From the NCBI RefSeq assembly GCF_028864635.1, contig NZ_CP104850.1:2300001-2364000 (forward strand): a stretch of 64,000 bases of DNA, read 5' to 3'. The notes below the pieces were generated by a model that was not told where the DNA came from, did not search any database, and was given only the letters and a program-made list of their open reading frames with translations. Within the stretch, counting starts at the first letter, position 1. Every line of letters starts with the position of its first letter. This stretch comes from Cloacibacterium sp. TD35. GTDB lineage: Bacteria > Bacteroidota > Bacteroidia > Flavobacteriales > Weeksellaceae. A program made the translations under genes and the position numbers. This document shows positions 1 to 8,930 of the stretch, piece by piece.

Positions 1-2
1 CG

Positions 3-1208
3 CCAGAAACCGAAATTTACCATAAATCTAATGTTCTCTATGGCTTAAACCAAAGTAAACAAGCCATTTCCAGAGAAAATTTATGTTTATTGGTTGAAGG
101 TTATATGGACGTGATTTCGCTTCACCAAAGCGGAATAGAAAACGTAGTAGCAAGTTCAGGAACTGCGCTTACAACGGAACAAATTAAACTCATTAAACGC
201 CTCACCGAAAACGTAACCATACTTTTTGACGGAGATGCAGCAGGAATTAAAGCCAGTTTCAGAAGTATAGACATGTTGCTTTCTGAGGGAATGAATATTC
301 GCGTGGTATTATTTCCTGACGGCGATGACCCAGATAGTTTTGCCAGAAAAAATCCTAGAGATTTTGTAGAAGATTTCATTAAAAATCAAGCGAAAGATTT
401 CATTGATTTCAAAGCTGAAATTCTTTTAAAAGAAGCCAATAACGATCCTATTAAGAAAGCAGAAGCGATTAGAGATATTGTAAAATCTATTGGTTTCGTT
501 TCTAATGCTTTAAAACAAGAGGTTTACCTAAAACAAGTTTCTACCCAATTTGGACTTTCGGAACAATCGCTTTTTAATGAACTTGGCGTTCAGAAACAGG
601 TGGTTCAACAGCAAAAACCTGCCGAAAAAAGAGAAACAAACGTTGTAAAACTTGAAAAAGTTCAAGAATTTACAGAAACCGTTAACCCTCTTTTAGTTTT
701 AGAAGAAAAACTGGTAGAACTCATGTTGAAATTTGGTCAATTTAAGCTGTATGGAAAAACGCTCCAAAATGAAAAATATGAAACTACTGTCATTGAAGAA
801 ATAATCAATCATTTAGATGAAGACCAATATCAACCGATTTCTCCTTTAAATCAAAGAATCATTGAAGAAATAAAATCAGGGATTCAACAAAATGAACTTC
901 GTTCCAGTGATTTCTTCAAAACTTTTATGGATGAAGAAGTCGTTACAAAAACTGCAGATGCATTAATTAACGCACATGAAACCAGCAATTGGGAAAAACA
1001 CAACATCTACTTCAGTAAAGAAGAAGAATTGGTAGACAAAATTGTAAAAGATGTCATCATCAGACATAAAAGAGAATTAGTGGTAAAAATCATAAACGAT
1101 TTAAAACATCAAATTTCAGAAGAAAATTCAGCGGAAACCTATCAAAAAATCATCACCCTCACTAAACTCAAAAATAAAATAGACGAAAATTTATTTAGAA
1201 TTTTGTGA
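3..1208 (+). CDS. dnaG: DNA primase, C-terminal part (5' end outside window)
   Basis: DnaG makes the RNA primers for DNA replication. About 401 codons are visible and the frame is open at the left edge, so the zinc-finger and the first half of the catalytic domain lie upstream. The visible part begins in the TOPRIM fold: LVEGYMDV carries the catalytic Glu, and FDGDAAGIKA and PDGDDPDS are the metal-binding Asp motifs. After about visible residue 230 comes the variable helical tail that binds the DnaB helicase. The frame closes at TGA. A -7-like TAAATTTG follows at 1218-1225, so clpP probably has its own promoter. Family assignment is firm; only the missing 5' end is uncertain. Confidence 0.95.
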   Translation, partial: PETEIYHKSNVLYGLNQSKQAISRENLCLLVEGYMDVISLHQSGIENVVASSGTALTTEQIKLIKRLTENVTILFDGDAAGIKASFRSIDMLLSEGMNIRVVLFPDGDDPDSFARKNPRDFVEDFIKNQAKDFIDFKAEILLKEANNDPIKKAEAIRDIVKSIGFVSNALKQEVYLKQVSTQFGLSEQSLFNELGVQKQVVQQQKPAEKRETNVVKLEKVQEFTETVNPLLVLEEKLVELMLKFGQFKLYGKTLQNEKYETTVIEEIINHLDEDQYQPISPLNQRIIEEIKSGIQQNELRSSDFFKTFMDEEVVTKTADALINAHETSNWEKHNIYFSKEEELVDKIVKDVIIRHKRELVVKIINDLKHQISEENSAETYQKIITLTKLKNKIDENLFRIL

Positions 1209-1279
1209 CACTTTGGCTAAATTTGTAAAAAGGAACAGACTTTGCCTATAACTCATCATAATGAATCAAAACATTACAC

Positions 1280-1957
1280 ATGGATATTAAAAAAGAATTC
1301 AGAGATTTCTCTGTAAAACATTTAGGAAATAGCGGATTAGCAACTGACCAATACATGGGGATTTTTAACCCTACCAACCTTACACCTTACATTATGGAAG
1401 AACGTAGAATGAACGTAGCTCAAATGGACGTTTTCTCTCGTCTCATGATGGATAGAATTATCTTCTTGGGAACTGGGATTGATGACCAAGTTGCCAATAT
1501 TGTAACCGCTCAATTGTTATTTTTAGAAAGTTCAGACCCTTCTAAAGACATTCAGATTTACATCAATTCTCCAGGCGGAAGCGTTTACGCAGGATTAGGA
1601 ATTTATGACACCATGCAAATCATCAAACCAGATGTAGCCACTATTTGTACTGGTATGGCTGCAAGTATGGGAGCTGTTTTATTAGTTGCTGGTGAAAAAG
1701 GAAAACGTTCTGCACTTAAACATTCTAGAGTGATGATTCACCAGCCAAGTGGTGGCGCTCAAGGTGTGGCAAGTGATATGGAAATCAACCTAAGAGAGAT
1801 GCTAAAACTTAAAAAAGAGTTGTATGACATTATTTCTGCACACTCTGGTCAGACTTACGAATGGGTAGAAAAAGCGTCAGACCGTGATTATTGGATGACT
1901 TCTACCGAAGCAAAAGAATTCGGAATGGTAGACGAAGTTTTAGAGAAAAAATCTTAA
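1280..1957 (+). CDS. clpP: ATP-dependent Clp protease proteolytic subunit ClpP
   Basis: ClpP is the serine-protease chamber that degrades unfolded or tagged proteins together with ClpX or ClpC. The 225-residue protein has the full triad: Ser129 in GMAASMGAVLL, His154 in HSRVMIHQPSGG, and the Asp of the SDRDYWMT motif (Asp203). The oxyanion-hole segment INSPGGSV lies near residue 98. The N-terminal extension before the core (about 35 residues) is normal in flavobacteria. A possible -7 element TAAATTTG lies 54 bases before the ATG. A strong hairpin terminator follows, so the gene is probably monocistronic. clpX is not adjacent in this window. Confidence 0.96.
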   Translation: MDIKKEFRDFSVKHLGNSGLATDQYMGIFNPTNLTPYIMEERRMNVAQMDVFSRLMMDRIIFLGTGIDDQVANIVTAQLLFLESSDPSKDIQIYINSPGGSVYAGLGIYDTMQIIKPDVATICTGMAASMGAVLLVAGEKGKRSALKHSRVMIHQPSGGAQGVASDMEINLREMLKLKKELYDIISAHSGQTYEWVEKASDRDYWMTSTEAKEFGMVDEVLEKKS

Positions 1958-1978
1958 AATTTTAGAAAACATCATATT

Positions 1979-2015
1979 AAAGAACGTGCATTTAGTGCGT
2001 TCTTTTTTATTTTTT
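1979..2015 (+). terminator. Intrinsic terminator after clpP
   Basis: Inverted arms AAAGAACG (1979-1986) and CGTTCTTT (1998-2005) enclose an 11-base loop and are followed by a T-rich run. This ends the clpP transcript. Confidence 0.85.
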
Positions 2016-2220
2016 ATGGCAATTTTTGCAAATTTTCCATCGCAAAATCATTTTCAAAAATTTGCAAAACCAGGCTGTCTGTTGCAATTCCTCACGCCAA
2101 AGCTTACAAAAATACCACTTAATTTGCCCACGCTTGTTGCGGGATTTACACTTCCATCCTTATTGCAAAACTTCGTTACAAATTCACTATTTTTACCAAA
2201 AATTTAAGATTTTACCCAAA

Positions 2221-2457
2221 ATGAAAGTTATCCAAATAAAAGCAAAAGATTTTTTTGAATTTATAAAACTGAAAGACACTTCTATGTGGGAAATCTTCTC
2301 CCAAATGATAGACGGAGAAGAAAAAGAAATCATCTTTTTAGACGAAGAAGAAAAAATACTTTTCAATTATATTCTTCCTCAAAATTTAGAAAAATTAGAA
2401 GAAGACCGAAAAACTTTTGCCAAACAATACACAGATAAAATCTCTAATTTGAATTAA
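2221..2457 (+). CDS. Small acidic hypothetical protein
   Basis: I do not recognise this 78-residue protein. It begins MKVIQIKAKDFFEFIKLKD and is rich in Glu and Lys (motifs GEEKEIIFLDEEEK and KLEEDRKTF). It has no signal peptide, membrane segment or cysteine, so a cytosolic helical protein is likely. The frame could be extended upstream to 2026, but the extra segment is basic, Phe/Gln/Leu-rich and of different composition. The ATG at 2221 also follows an A-rich leader typical of these genomes. The gene ends 18 bases before the next start, so it may share a transcript with the M28 peptidase. Confidence 0.6.
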   Translation: MKVIQIKAKDFFEFIKLKDTSMWEIFSQMIDGEEKEIIFLDEEEKILFNYILPQNLEKLEEDRKTFAKQYTDKISNLN

Positions 2458-2475
2458 AAATTACCCAATTATAAT

Positions 2476-3939
2476 ATGAAAAAACTGTTTACTTTATTAG
2501 CAATAGGAACTTTAATGTTCAGTAATGCTCAATCTTACAAAAAACCTTTGGTTTCTGCTATTACAGAAAAAGACTTAAAAACTGATATGTACCAAATGGC
2601 AGCAGACCAATTTTGGGGAAGAGAAGCAGGAACTTTAGATGAACTAAAAGTTTCGATGTGGTTTGCAGATAAAATGAAAGCTGCAGGAATGAAACCTGCA
2701 GGTGACAACGGAACTTTTTTCCAGTTTTTTGACATGTATCGTCATCAGGTTTCACCACAAAGTTCTGTAAAAATTGGTGATAAAACCCTAAAAATATGGA
2801 AAGACATATTGGTGCAAGATGTTACCGATAATAATTTTACCGCTCCAGTTTTATATTTAGGCAAAATAGAACCTCAAGATTTGGCCTCTAAAAATATCGC
2901 AGGGAAAGTAGTCGCTCTGAAAGCTTCAGACCTTAACGTTTCTAAAGAAATGACGCTGTTTGAAAGAAGATATCCTGGATTTATTAGAACTAAATATTAC
3001 AAAACCATTTCTCAACTTGGCGCAAAAGGAATTATCTTTATTACAGATGATATTTCAGATAAAAGCTGGGTAGAAGTTTTACCACAAATGACCAGAGGAA
3101 CTTACGGTGTAGAAGGTCTTAGAGAAAAAGTAGATGTAGGAATTCCCGTTTTTTGGATTAAACAAGAAAACGAAAATTGGGTAAAAAACAATCCTGAAAT
3201 TTCTTTGAACATTCAGACCGAAACGTATAAATATCCATCCGTAAACATCATCGGAAAAATAGAAGGAACAGACCCTCAATTGAAAAAAGAATATGTTCTT
3301 TTGAGCGGACACCAAGACCATGATGGCATTCGTCATCCTGTAAAAAATGATACAATTTACAATGGTGCAGATGATAATGCAAGTACTTGTGTAGCGATGT
3401 TGGCAATGGCAAGAGCATACAGCAAACAGCCATCTAAACGCAGTATCTTATTCGTTATTCACGGTGCTGAAGAAAGAGGATTACTCGGGTCTCGTTGGCA
3501 CGCTGCGCATCCTGTTGTCCCAAAAGAAAGCATTGTTGCAGTGCTAAACGGTGATATGATTGGTAGAAATGATAATAATGAAGCGGCACTTCTTGGTGGT
3601 GATGCACCTCACAAAAATTCTGAAGAATTGGTAAAAATGGCTCTTGATGCTAATAATGAAAGTACGAAATTCAAATTTCTAAAAGCTTGGGATTTGCCAG
3701 AACATCCAGAATATTTTTATTTCAGAAGTGACCATCTTCCTTATGCTAAAGCAGGAATTCCTGCATTATTTTTCACCAGCGTTCTCCATTATCAATACCA
3801 CACTCCACAAGATGAATCAGAAAATATTAATTTCAAAAAATTATATAAAATGACGGAATGGATGTACAGAACTTCTTGGAAAGTAGCCAATGAACCAGAA
3901 AGACCAAAATTAATTCCAGATTTTAAACTAGAAAGATAA
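2476..3939 (+). CDS. Exported M28-family zinc peptidase
   Basis: This is a secreted or periplasmic metallo-aminopeptidase of family M28. The 487-residue protein starts with a signal peptide (MKKLFTLLAIGTLMFSNAQ). A PA-like insert lies around residues 110-235 and the peptidase domain follows from about 250. Candidate di-zinc ligands are His279/Asp281 in SGHQDHDG, the bridging Asp of NGADDNAST (about 299), Glu332/Glu333 in HGAEERG, Asp360 in NGDMIGR, and a C-terminal His in YQYHTPQDES. No PKD or type IX sorting domain is seen at the C-terminus. It is followed by a bidirectional terminator shared with folP. Confidence 0.92.
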   Translation: MKKLFTLLAIGTLMFSNAQSYKKPLVSAITEKDLKTDMYQMAADQFWGREAGTLDELKVSMWFADKMKAAGMKPAGDNGTFFQFFDMYRHQVSPQSSVKIGDKTLKIWKDILVQDVTDNNFTAPVLYLGKIEPQDLASKNIAGKVVALKASDLNVSKEMTLFERRYPGFIRTKYYKTISQLGAKGIIFITDDISDKSWVEVLPQMTRGTYGVEGLREKVDVGIPVFWIKQENENWVKNNPEISLNIQTETYKYPSVNIIGKIEGTDPQLKKEYVLLSGHQDHDGIRHPVKNDTIYNGADDNASTCVAMLAMARAYSKQPSKRSILFVIHGAEERGLLGSRWHAAHPVVPKESIVAVLNGDMIGRNDNNEAALLGGDAPHKNSEELVKMALDANNESTKFKFLKAWDLPEHPEYFYFRSDHLPYAKAGIPALFFTSVLHYQYHTPQDESENINFKKLYKMTEWMYRTSWKVANEPERPKLIPDFKLER

Positions 3940-3943
3940 AATT

Positions 3944-3970
3944 AAAGAGCAGAAATTTCTGCTCTTTTTT
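3944..3970. terminator. Bidirectional terminator between M28 peptidase and folP
   Basis: A perfect palindrome of two 12-base arms (AAAGAGCAGAAA and its complement, 3944-3967) with T-runs readable on both strands sits between two convergent genes. Confidence 0.88.
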
Positions 3971-4818
3971 TATTTCATTTCCTCAATTGTTTTTCTTGTT
4001 TCAGCTACATCATGAACTCTCAAAATTTTTGCTCCTTTTTCTAGAACTTTTCGGTGAAGTTTTTGAGTTTCTTCTCCAATTTCAAGCGGTTTTTTATTCA
4101 GAGGTTTATAGATGAAAGATTTTCTGGAAATCCCTATCAAAAGAGGAAATCTCCCGAAACCTAAATGCTCTACTTCTTCAATCATTTTATACTGATCTTC
4201 CACCGTTTTTCCAAAACCAAAACCTGGGTCTAAAATAATATCATGAATTCCCAATTTTTGCAATTGATTTATTTTTTCTGAAAAATAATAATTCACACTC
4301 ATGGTAATATCATCGTAATGAATTTTTTCGTGCATGTTAGAATATGTGGTATTACTATGCATCAAAATATACGAAAGTCTAGTCACGGCAACTGTTGATA
4401 ATAAATTTTCATCAAAATAGCCTCCCGAAATATCATTCACCACATCCATTCCTTCATTATAACCAAATTTTACTACGTCTGCATAAAAAGTGTCAATAGA
4501 AATTAATGCTTCTGGAAATTCTTTTTTGATTAAAGAAATCATATTTCCTATTCTTCTAATTTCTTCTTCTGCAGAGAGATATTCCGCATTCGGACGAGTA
4601 GATTGTGCTCCAATGTCTATGAAATCTGCTCCATCTTTAAGCAATTTTTCAGCATGAAGAAGTGCTGATTTTTCGTTATTAAACTTTCCTCCATCCGAAA
4701 AAGAATCTGGAGTAAGATTAAGAATCCCCATAATTTTGGGAGTATTTAAATCTACTAATCTACCATTGCAATTGATAGAAAAATCATTACATTGAATGCT
4801 TGATGCAGGAATATTCAT
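3970..4818 (-). CDS. folP: Dihydropteroate synthase
   Basis: FolP condenses 6-hydroxymethyl-dihydropterin pyrophosphate with p-aminobenzoate in folate synthesis and is the target of sulfonamides. The TIM-barrel hallmarks are present in order: MGILNLTPDSFSDGGKF near residue 30, DIGAQSTRP near 70, ILDPGFGFGKT near 195, LLIGISRKSF near 225, and RVHDV near 268. The length of 282 aa is normal. A -7 element (TAAATTTG on the minus strand, 4823-4830) ends exactly four bases before the ATG, so the mRNA is probably leaderless. It is divergent from the glycosyltransferase on the other strand. Confidence 0.96.
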   Translation of the reverse strand: MNIPASSIQCNDFSINCNGRLVDLNTPKIMGILNLTPDSFSDGGKFNNEKSALLHAEKLLKDGADFIDIGAQSTRPNAEYLSAEEEIRRIGNMISLIKKEFPEALISIDTFYADVVKFGYNEGMDVVNDISGGYFDENLLSTVAVTRLSYILMHSNTTYSNMHEKIHYDDITMSVNYYFSEKINQLQKLGIHDIILDPGFGFGKTVEDQYKMIEEVEHLGFGRFPLLIGISRKSFIYKPLNKKPLEIGEETQKLHRKVLEKGAKILRVHDVAETRKTIEEMK

Positions 4819-4822
4819 TTTG

Positions 4823-4882
4823 CAAATTTATAGAATTTCTTGGTCTAAATTTATTCAAATACGTTTGAAACCACTATTTTTG
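4823..4882. promoter_or_regulatory. Divergent leaderless promoters of folP and glycosyltransferase
   Basis: There are two Bacteroidota -7 elements: minus-strand TAAATTTG at 4823-4830 for folP and plus-strand TATTTTTG at 4875-4882 for the glycosyltransferase. Each is followed by exactly four bases and then the ATG. Transcription should therefore start at or next to the start codon. Confidence 0.65.
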
Positions 4883-4886
4883 TTGA

Positions 4887-5891
4887 ATGCAAAAAACCAT
4901 TTCCATTGTAGTCGCGATTTTCAACAGAAAAGACGAATTATTCGAGCTTTTGAACTCTCTTATTGCTCAAACCGATAAAGATTTTGAAATCATCATCGTA
5001 GATGATGGTTCGTTCGTAGATTTATTGCCTACTGTGGAAACCTTTAAGGAAATGTTGAACATTCAATATTTCAAAAAACCGAATTCTGGACCTGGTTTAT
5101 CTAGAAATTACGGAGCAAATAGAGCCAAAAATGATTGGTTGGTTTTTGTAGATTCTGATGTAATTGTAGAAAAAGATTACATAGAAAACATCAAAAAAAA
5201 TCTAGAAAAAACAGATTGCGCTGCTTTTGGTGGTGCAGATAAAGCCCATAAAGGTTTCAATATTTTACAAAAAGCCATCTCCTATTCTATGACTTCGGTT
5301 TTTACTACTGGCGGAGTTAGAGGAAGTAAAAAAGCAGTGACCAGATTTCAGCCAAGAAGCTTTAACATGGGGGTAAACAAAGAAATTTTCTTAAAAATTG
5401 GCGGTTTTTCTGAAATGCGAATTGGCGAAGATCCAGATTTATCAATGACGATTTGGGAAAACGGTTACCAAACTGCTTTTTTTGACGATATTGGAGTTTA
5501 TCATAAACGCAGAACAGATTTGGGAAAATTTTCAAAACAAGTATATCAATTTGGTTGCGCAAGACCTATTCTAAACCAAAGACATCCTGATTATGTAAAA
5601 CCAACTTTTTGGTTCCCTACATTATTTTTATTGGGTTATGTAGCTGGGATTTTAGAATATTTCTTTTTGTACAAAGGTTTTGTATTAGCATGTTATGGTT
5701 TTTATACTTTAGTTATTTTTCTACATGCTTTGTATTTGACTAAAAATGTTGCAATTGCTGCACAAGCAATCATTACCACATATATTCAGATGTTTTCTTA
5801 CGGTTATGGTTTTTTAGAATCTTGGGTTAAACTCAACCTTCTGAAAATGAAACCAGAAGATGCTTTTCCGAAACATTTTCATCAAAAATAA
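4887..5891 (+). CDS. Family 2 glycosyltransferase with C-terminal membrane segment
   Basis: This is a membrane-associated GT2 enzyme that transfers a sugar from a nucleotide donor, probably onto an envelope polysaccharide or lipid; the acceptor is unknown. The GT-A fold begins with ISIVVAIFNRKDEL; IIVDDGS (near residue 38) and VFVDSDVIV (near 85) are the nucleotide- and metal-binding Asp motifs. GEDPDLSMTIWENGY near 170 resembles the acceptor-binding ED motif. Hydrophobic segments around 240-310 should anchor it in the inner membrane. The ATG follows a -7 element by four bases. Confidence 0.9.
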   Translation: MQKTISIVVAIFNRKDELFELLNSLIAQTDKDFEIIIVDDGSFVDLLPTVETFKEMLNIQYFKKPNSGPGLSRNYGANRAKNDWLVFVDSDVIVEKDYIENIKKNLEKTDCAAFGGADKAHKGFNILQKAISYSMTSVFTTGGVRGSKKAVTRFQPRSFNMGVNKEIFLKIGGFSEMRIGEDPDLSMTIWENGYQTAFFDDIGVYHKRRTDLGKFSKQVYQFGCARPILNQRHPDYVKPTFWFPTLFLLGYVAGILEYFFLYKGFVLACYGFYTLVIFLHALYLTKNVAIAAQAIITTYIQMFSYGYGFLESWVKLNLLKMKPEDAFPKHFHQK

Positions 5892-5946
5892 TTATTCTGT
5901 TTTTAATTAATAATTTTCTTTATCTAAAAATACCTAATTTTGCATA

Positions 5947-6696
5947 ATGAGCTGGTTCGAAGATTGGTTTAATACACCATACTATCATATTTTATACAAA
6001 GACAGAGATTTTATAGAAGCTGAAAATTTTATTACAAATCTCACCAAAGAAATACAACTTTCTAAAGATTCCAAAATCATAGATTTAGCATGTGGCAAAG
6101 GCAGACATTCTGTTTTTTTACAAAAGTTAGGCTATGAAGTTTTAGGAGTAGATTTATCCGAAGAAAGCATAGAACACAATAAACAGTTTGAGACTTCGGC
6201 TCCGCTAAGTCTTAGCTTTAAAGTTCACGACATGAGAAATGAACTTTACCCCAATATTTCTTCTGAAAAAGTAAGTGCTGTTTTCAATTTATTCACCAGT
6301 TTTGGATATTTTGATAATGATGAAGATGACAGAAAAGTTTTTTCTTCGGTAAAAAATGTTTTACAGAACGATGGAATTTTCGTTTTGGATTTTCTCAATG
6401 AAAAATTTGTGAAAAACACTTTGGTGGAAGAAACAACTGTTACCAAAGGCGGAATAGATTTTCTCATCAAAAAAAGGATAGAAGAAAATCATGTCATAAA
6501 AGATATTTTCTTTGAAGATAAGGGAGAGCAATTTCATTATTTCGAAAAAGTAAAACTTCACACTTTAGAAGAAATAAAAAACATAGCCGAAGGCTTCGGG
6601 TTTGAAGCTGTAAAAATTTGGGGAAACTATCAATTAGAAGATTTTGAAAGAGAAACTTCACCGAGATGTATTTTCCAGTTCAGAGTTAAAAATTAA
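5947..6696 (+). CDS. Class I SAM-dependent methyltransferase
   Basis: This is a Rossmann-fold methyltransferase of 249 aa with motif I IIDLACGKGRHSVFL near residues 42-56 (SAM binding), the acidic loop GVDLSEESI, and motif IV-like VFNLFTSFGYFDND. The substrate cannot be read from the sequence. The start is fixed by the -7 element TAATTTTG (5935-5942), which ends four bases before ATG, so the transcript is probably leaderless. It is followed after 46 bases of AAAAGC-type stutter sequence by the ZIP transporter gene. Confidence 0.9.
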   Translation: MSWFEDWFNTPYYHILYKDRDFIEAENFITNLTKEIQLSKDSKIIDLACGKGRHSVFLQKLGYEVLGVDLSEESIEHNKQFETSAPLSLSFKVHDMRNELYPNISSEKVSAVFNLFTSFGYFDNDEDDRKVFSSVKNVLQNDGIFVLDFLNEKFVKNTLVEETTVTKGGIDFLIKKRIEENHVIKDIFFEDKGEQFHYFEKVKLHTLEEIKNIAEGFGFEAVKIWGNYQLEDFERETSPRCIFQFRVKN

Positions 6697-6742
6697 AATA
6701 AAAAAGCTAAAAGCATTTTGCTGAAAGCCAAAAGCAAAGAAA

Positions 6743-7435
6743 ATGATTATCATTCTATTGATCTTAAGCGTTATAATTGGTGTTCTTTTGGGAAAATATT
6801 TCGGGAAGAGCAATACTTTTGCTAAAAATTTACTTATTCTAAGTGCAGGCTTTTTGATTACGGTTTGTGTAAGCGAAGTATTTCCAGAAGTGTATGAAGC
6901 CGAAGACCACAATATTGGAATTTGGATTATTGGTGGCGTTTTGCTTCAAATGATTTTAGAAAGCCTTACCAAAGGTTTCGAACATGGGCATTTTCATCAT
7001 CACCACGAAGAAAAAAACATTTTGCCTATTGCTCTGATGGCAGGAATGTTTGTTCACGCATTTTTAGAAGGAATTCCTTTAGCCAATATTACAGATGTAA
7101 CTTCTCCTTATTTATTAGGAATTGTGTTCCATAATTTACCGATTTCATTCATTCTAGGAACTTTTTTATTAAGAGAAAAAAATAATATTTTTTCTTGGTT
7201 TATTATCGTCTTATTTGCAATGGCATCTCCACTGGGAATGGTTTTTGGAGATTATTTCAACCCTAAATGGCAACCTTATTTCTTGGCATTAGTTGGTGGA
7301 ATTTTCTTACATATTTCATCTGTGATTATTTTTGAAAGCAATAAAAATCACAAAATGGATTGGCAAAAGCTTTTTTTAGTGATTGCTGGAGTTGTACTAG
7401 CTTTGGTAAATCATTTATTTCATGCTCATCATTAA
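6743..7435 (+). CDS. ZIP-family divalent metal transporter
   Basis: This inner-membrane protein of the ZIP family imports Zn2+ or other divalent metals into the cytoplasm. The 230-residue protein has about eight hydrophobic segments. The His-rich loop after TM3 (GFEHGHFHHHHEEK, about residues 78-91) is typical of ZIPs, and HAFLEGIPLA and HNLPISFILG are the TM4/TM5 metal-site motifs. The substrate is not determined. A rho-independent terminator follows. Confidence 0.9.
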   Translation: MIIILLILSVIIGVLLGKYFGKSNTFAKNLLILSAGFLITVCVSEVFPEVYEAEDHNIGIWIIGGVLLQMILESLTKGFEHGHFHHHHEEKNILPIALMAGMFVHAFLEGIPLANITDVTSPYLLGIVFHNLPISFILGTFLLREKNNIFSWFIIVLFAMASPLGMVFGDYFNPKWQPYFLALVGGIFLHISSVIIFESNKNHKMDWQKLFLVIAGVVLALVNHLFHAHH

Positions 7436-7458
7436 AAAATAGATTTTAAATAAAAAGA

Positions 7459-7489
7459 AAAACTCCCGAAAATTCAGGAGTTTTTTTTA
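7459..7489 (+). terminator. Terminator after ZIP transporter
   Basis: The arms AAACTCC and GGAGTTT enclose a short, partly paired loop and are followed by eight T. The A-run on the left flank means it may also serve the convergent OmpP1-like gene on the minus strand. Confidence 0.85.
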
Positions 7490-7510
7490 TGTTTTATAAG
7501 GAAAGTTTTT

Positions 7511-8902
7511 TTAAAATTTCCATCCTAAAGTAAGGGTTACATTGTCCTTAATGTTTTCTAATTTAGAAGTGAAAGTATTAGGATTATAAGTAAAGAATTC
7601 TACATCTCCATTATTGGCTGTACTGTAATAATTTCCATCTCCGTATACATTGGTAGAGTTGGTAGTAATCTTATTATAAGCTGCATCAATATAGAATGAT
7701 TTAAAATCAAATCCGAATCCTACACCTAATGTTTCTCTTTTGCCTACATACAAATCATCAAAATTTGCTCTCTTTTCGAATGGTGAATTAGAAATTCCGT
7801 AACCACCTCTTAATCTGAAATTGTTATAACGGTATTCACCTCCTACTCTAAGTTCTGATAAATTTTTGTATTCAGATTTAAAGAAATTGTTGAGCTGAGT
7901 CTCTGCAGGACCTTGAACTTTATATTTTGGCTTGGTTAATCCTAATGAATAATCTACGTTTAGTGCGAAATTTTTATTCAACACAAAAGCTCCACTTAAT
8001 GTAGCTTTCATAGGTGAAGTGAATTTTCTGTCTTCGTCATAATAATCAAAGAAATACCCTAAATTATCTTCGTTTACTTCGCTGTAAGTTCTGTACATTG
8101 TCCACCAAGTTGGTGATTCAATAGAAGCTCCTAGTCTTAGGTTATTATTAATTTTTCCAATGATACCCGCAGAAAAAGAGAAACCATTAGAATCTTCAGA
8201 ATAAGGAGTTCCTTGTTTGTTTAAAACATAGCTGTTATTATTATCTACATCTAGTGATAATCTAGAAGAATCATATTGTTCTATTGCAGCACCTTTGAAA
8301 TTAAGGGAACCTCCCACATAGAATTTATTGTCATAATTACCACCAAAAGCGATGTTCATGTTGGTAAGATTTCCCGTTCTGTCATAAGCGTGACCTAGAG
8401 AAGTAAAAGTTCCTGTAACAGGGTTTCCATTCGTATCTACCAGATTACTGTCTTGAAATTTATAGCTAGAATTGGCTGGTGTTTCTATGTATTCTTCTAA
8501 ATTTTGATTGGTGTAATTAACCCCAAAATTCACAAATTTCCAAGGTGTGTTTCCGCTTGTTGCAAAAACAGCTACCCCACCTAATTGACCTAAATCTGCA
8601 TTATTTAATTTATAAGAATTGGCTGTATTAGAAAAAGACGATGTGCTTTTAGAATTATTAACTGCTATGGTTCCACTAATATTTCCTGTAATAAAAACTC
8701 CCACACTTGCAGGATTGGTATTAATTGCAGAAAGATCTCCTCCTAAAGCTCCCATAGAACCTGCCATTGCATTAAATTTAGCAGAGCCAGTCAATGGATT
8801 TGCGGAATAAACATCTACAGAATTTCTGATAATCGAAACATCTTGCGCTTGAAGATAAAATGCAGATGCAATACTTAATATTGTTAAAGATTTTTTAAAC
8901 AT
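7511..8902 (-). CDS. OmpP1/FadL/TodX-like outer membrane transporter
   Basis: This 463-residue outer-membrane beta-barrel of the OmpP1/FadL group is the usual uptake channel for hydrophobic compounds; the actual ligand is unknown. A signal peptide (about 20 residues ending LQAQ) is followed by the family-typical N-terminal hatch sequence: FNAMAGSMGALGGDLSAINTNPA. Alternating aromatic strands run to the terminal NVTLTLGWKF, the usual C-terminal barrel-assembly signal. It is followed 28 bases upstream by the Tyr/Gly-rich lipoprotein gene, also on the minus strand, so the two may form one unit. Confidence 0.9.
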   Translation of the reverse strand: MFKKSLTILSIASAFYLQAQDVSIIRNSVDVYSANPLTGSAKFNAMAGSMGALGGDLSAINTNPASVGVFITGNISGTIAVNNSKSTSSFSNTANSYKLNNADLGQLGGVAVFATSGNTPWKFVNFGVNYTNQNLEEYIETPANSSYKFQDSNLVDTNGNPVTGTFTSLGHAYDRTGNLTNMNIAFGGNYDNKFYVGGSLNFKGAAIEQYDSSRLSLDVDNNNSYVLNKQGTPYSEDSNGFSFSAGIIGKINNNLRLGASIESPTWWTMYRTYSEVNEDNLGYFFDYYDEDRKFTSPMKATLSGAFVLNKNFALNVDYSLGLTKPKYKVQGPAETQLNNFFKSEYKNLSELRVGGEYRYNNFRLRGGYGISNSPFEKRANFDDLYVGKRETLGVGFGFDFKSFYIDAAYNKITTNSTNVYGDGNYYSTANNGDVEFFTYNPNTFTSKLENIKDNVTLTLGWKF

Positions 8903-8930
8903 TTTCTCAAAATTATAGTTTTATTATTTC

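Noticed and set aside
1986-2207. Open frame of 73 codons after clpP
   Set aside because: It starts inside the clpP terminator and has hydrophobic, biased composition with no RBS or homology sign.
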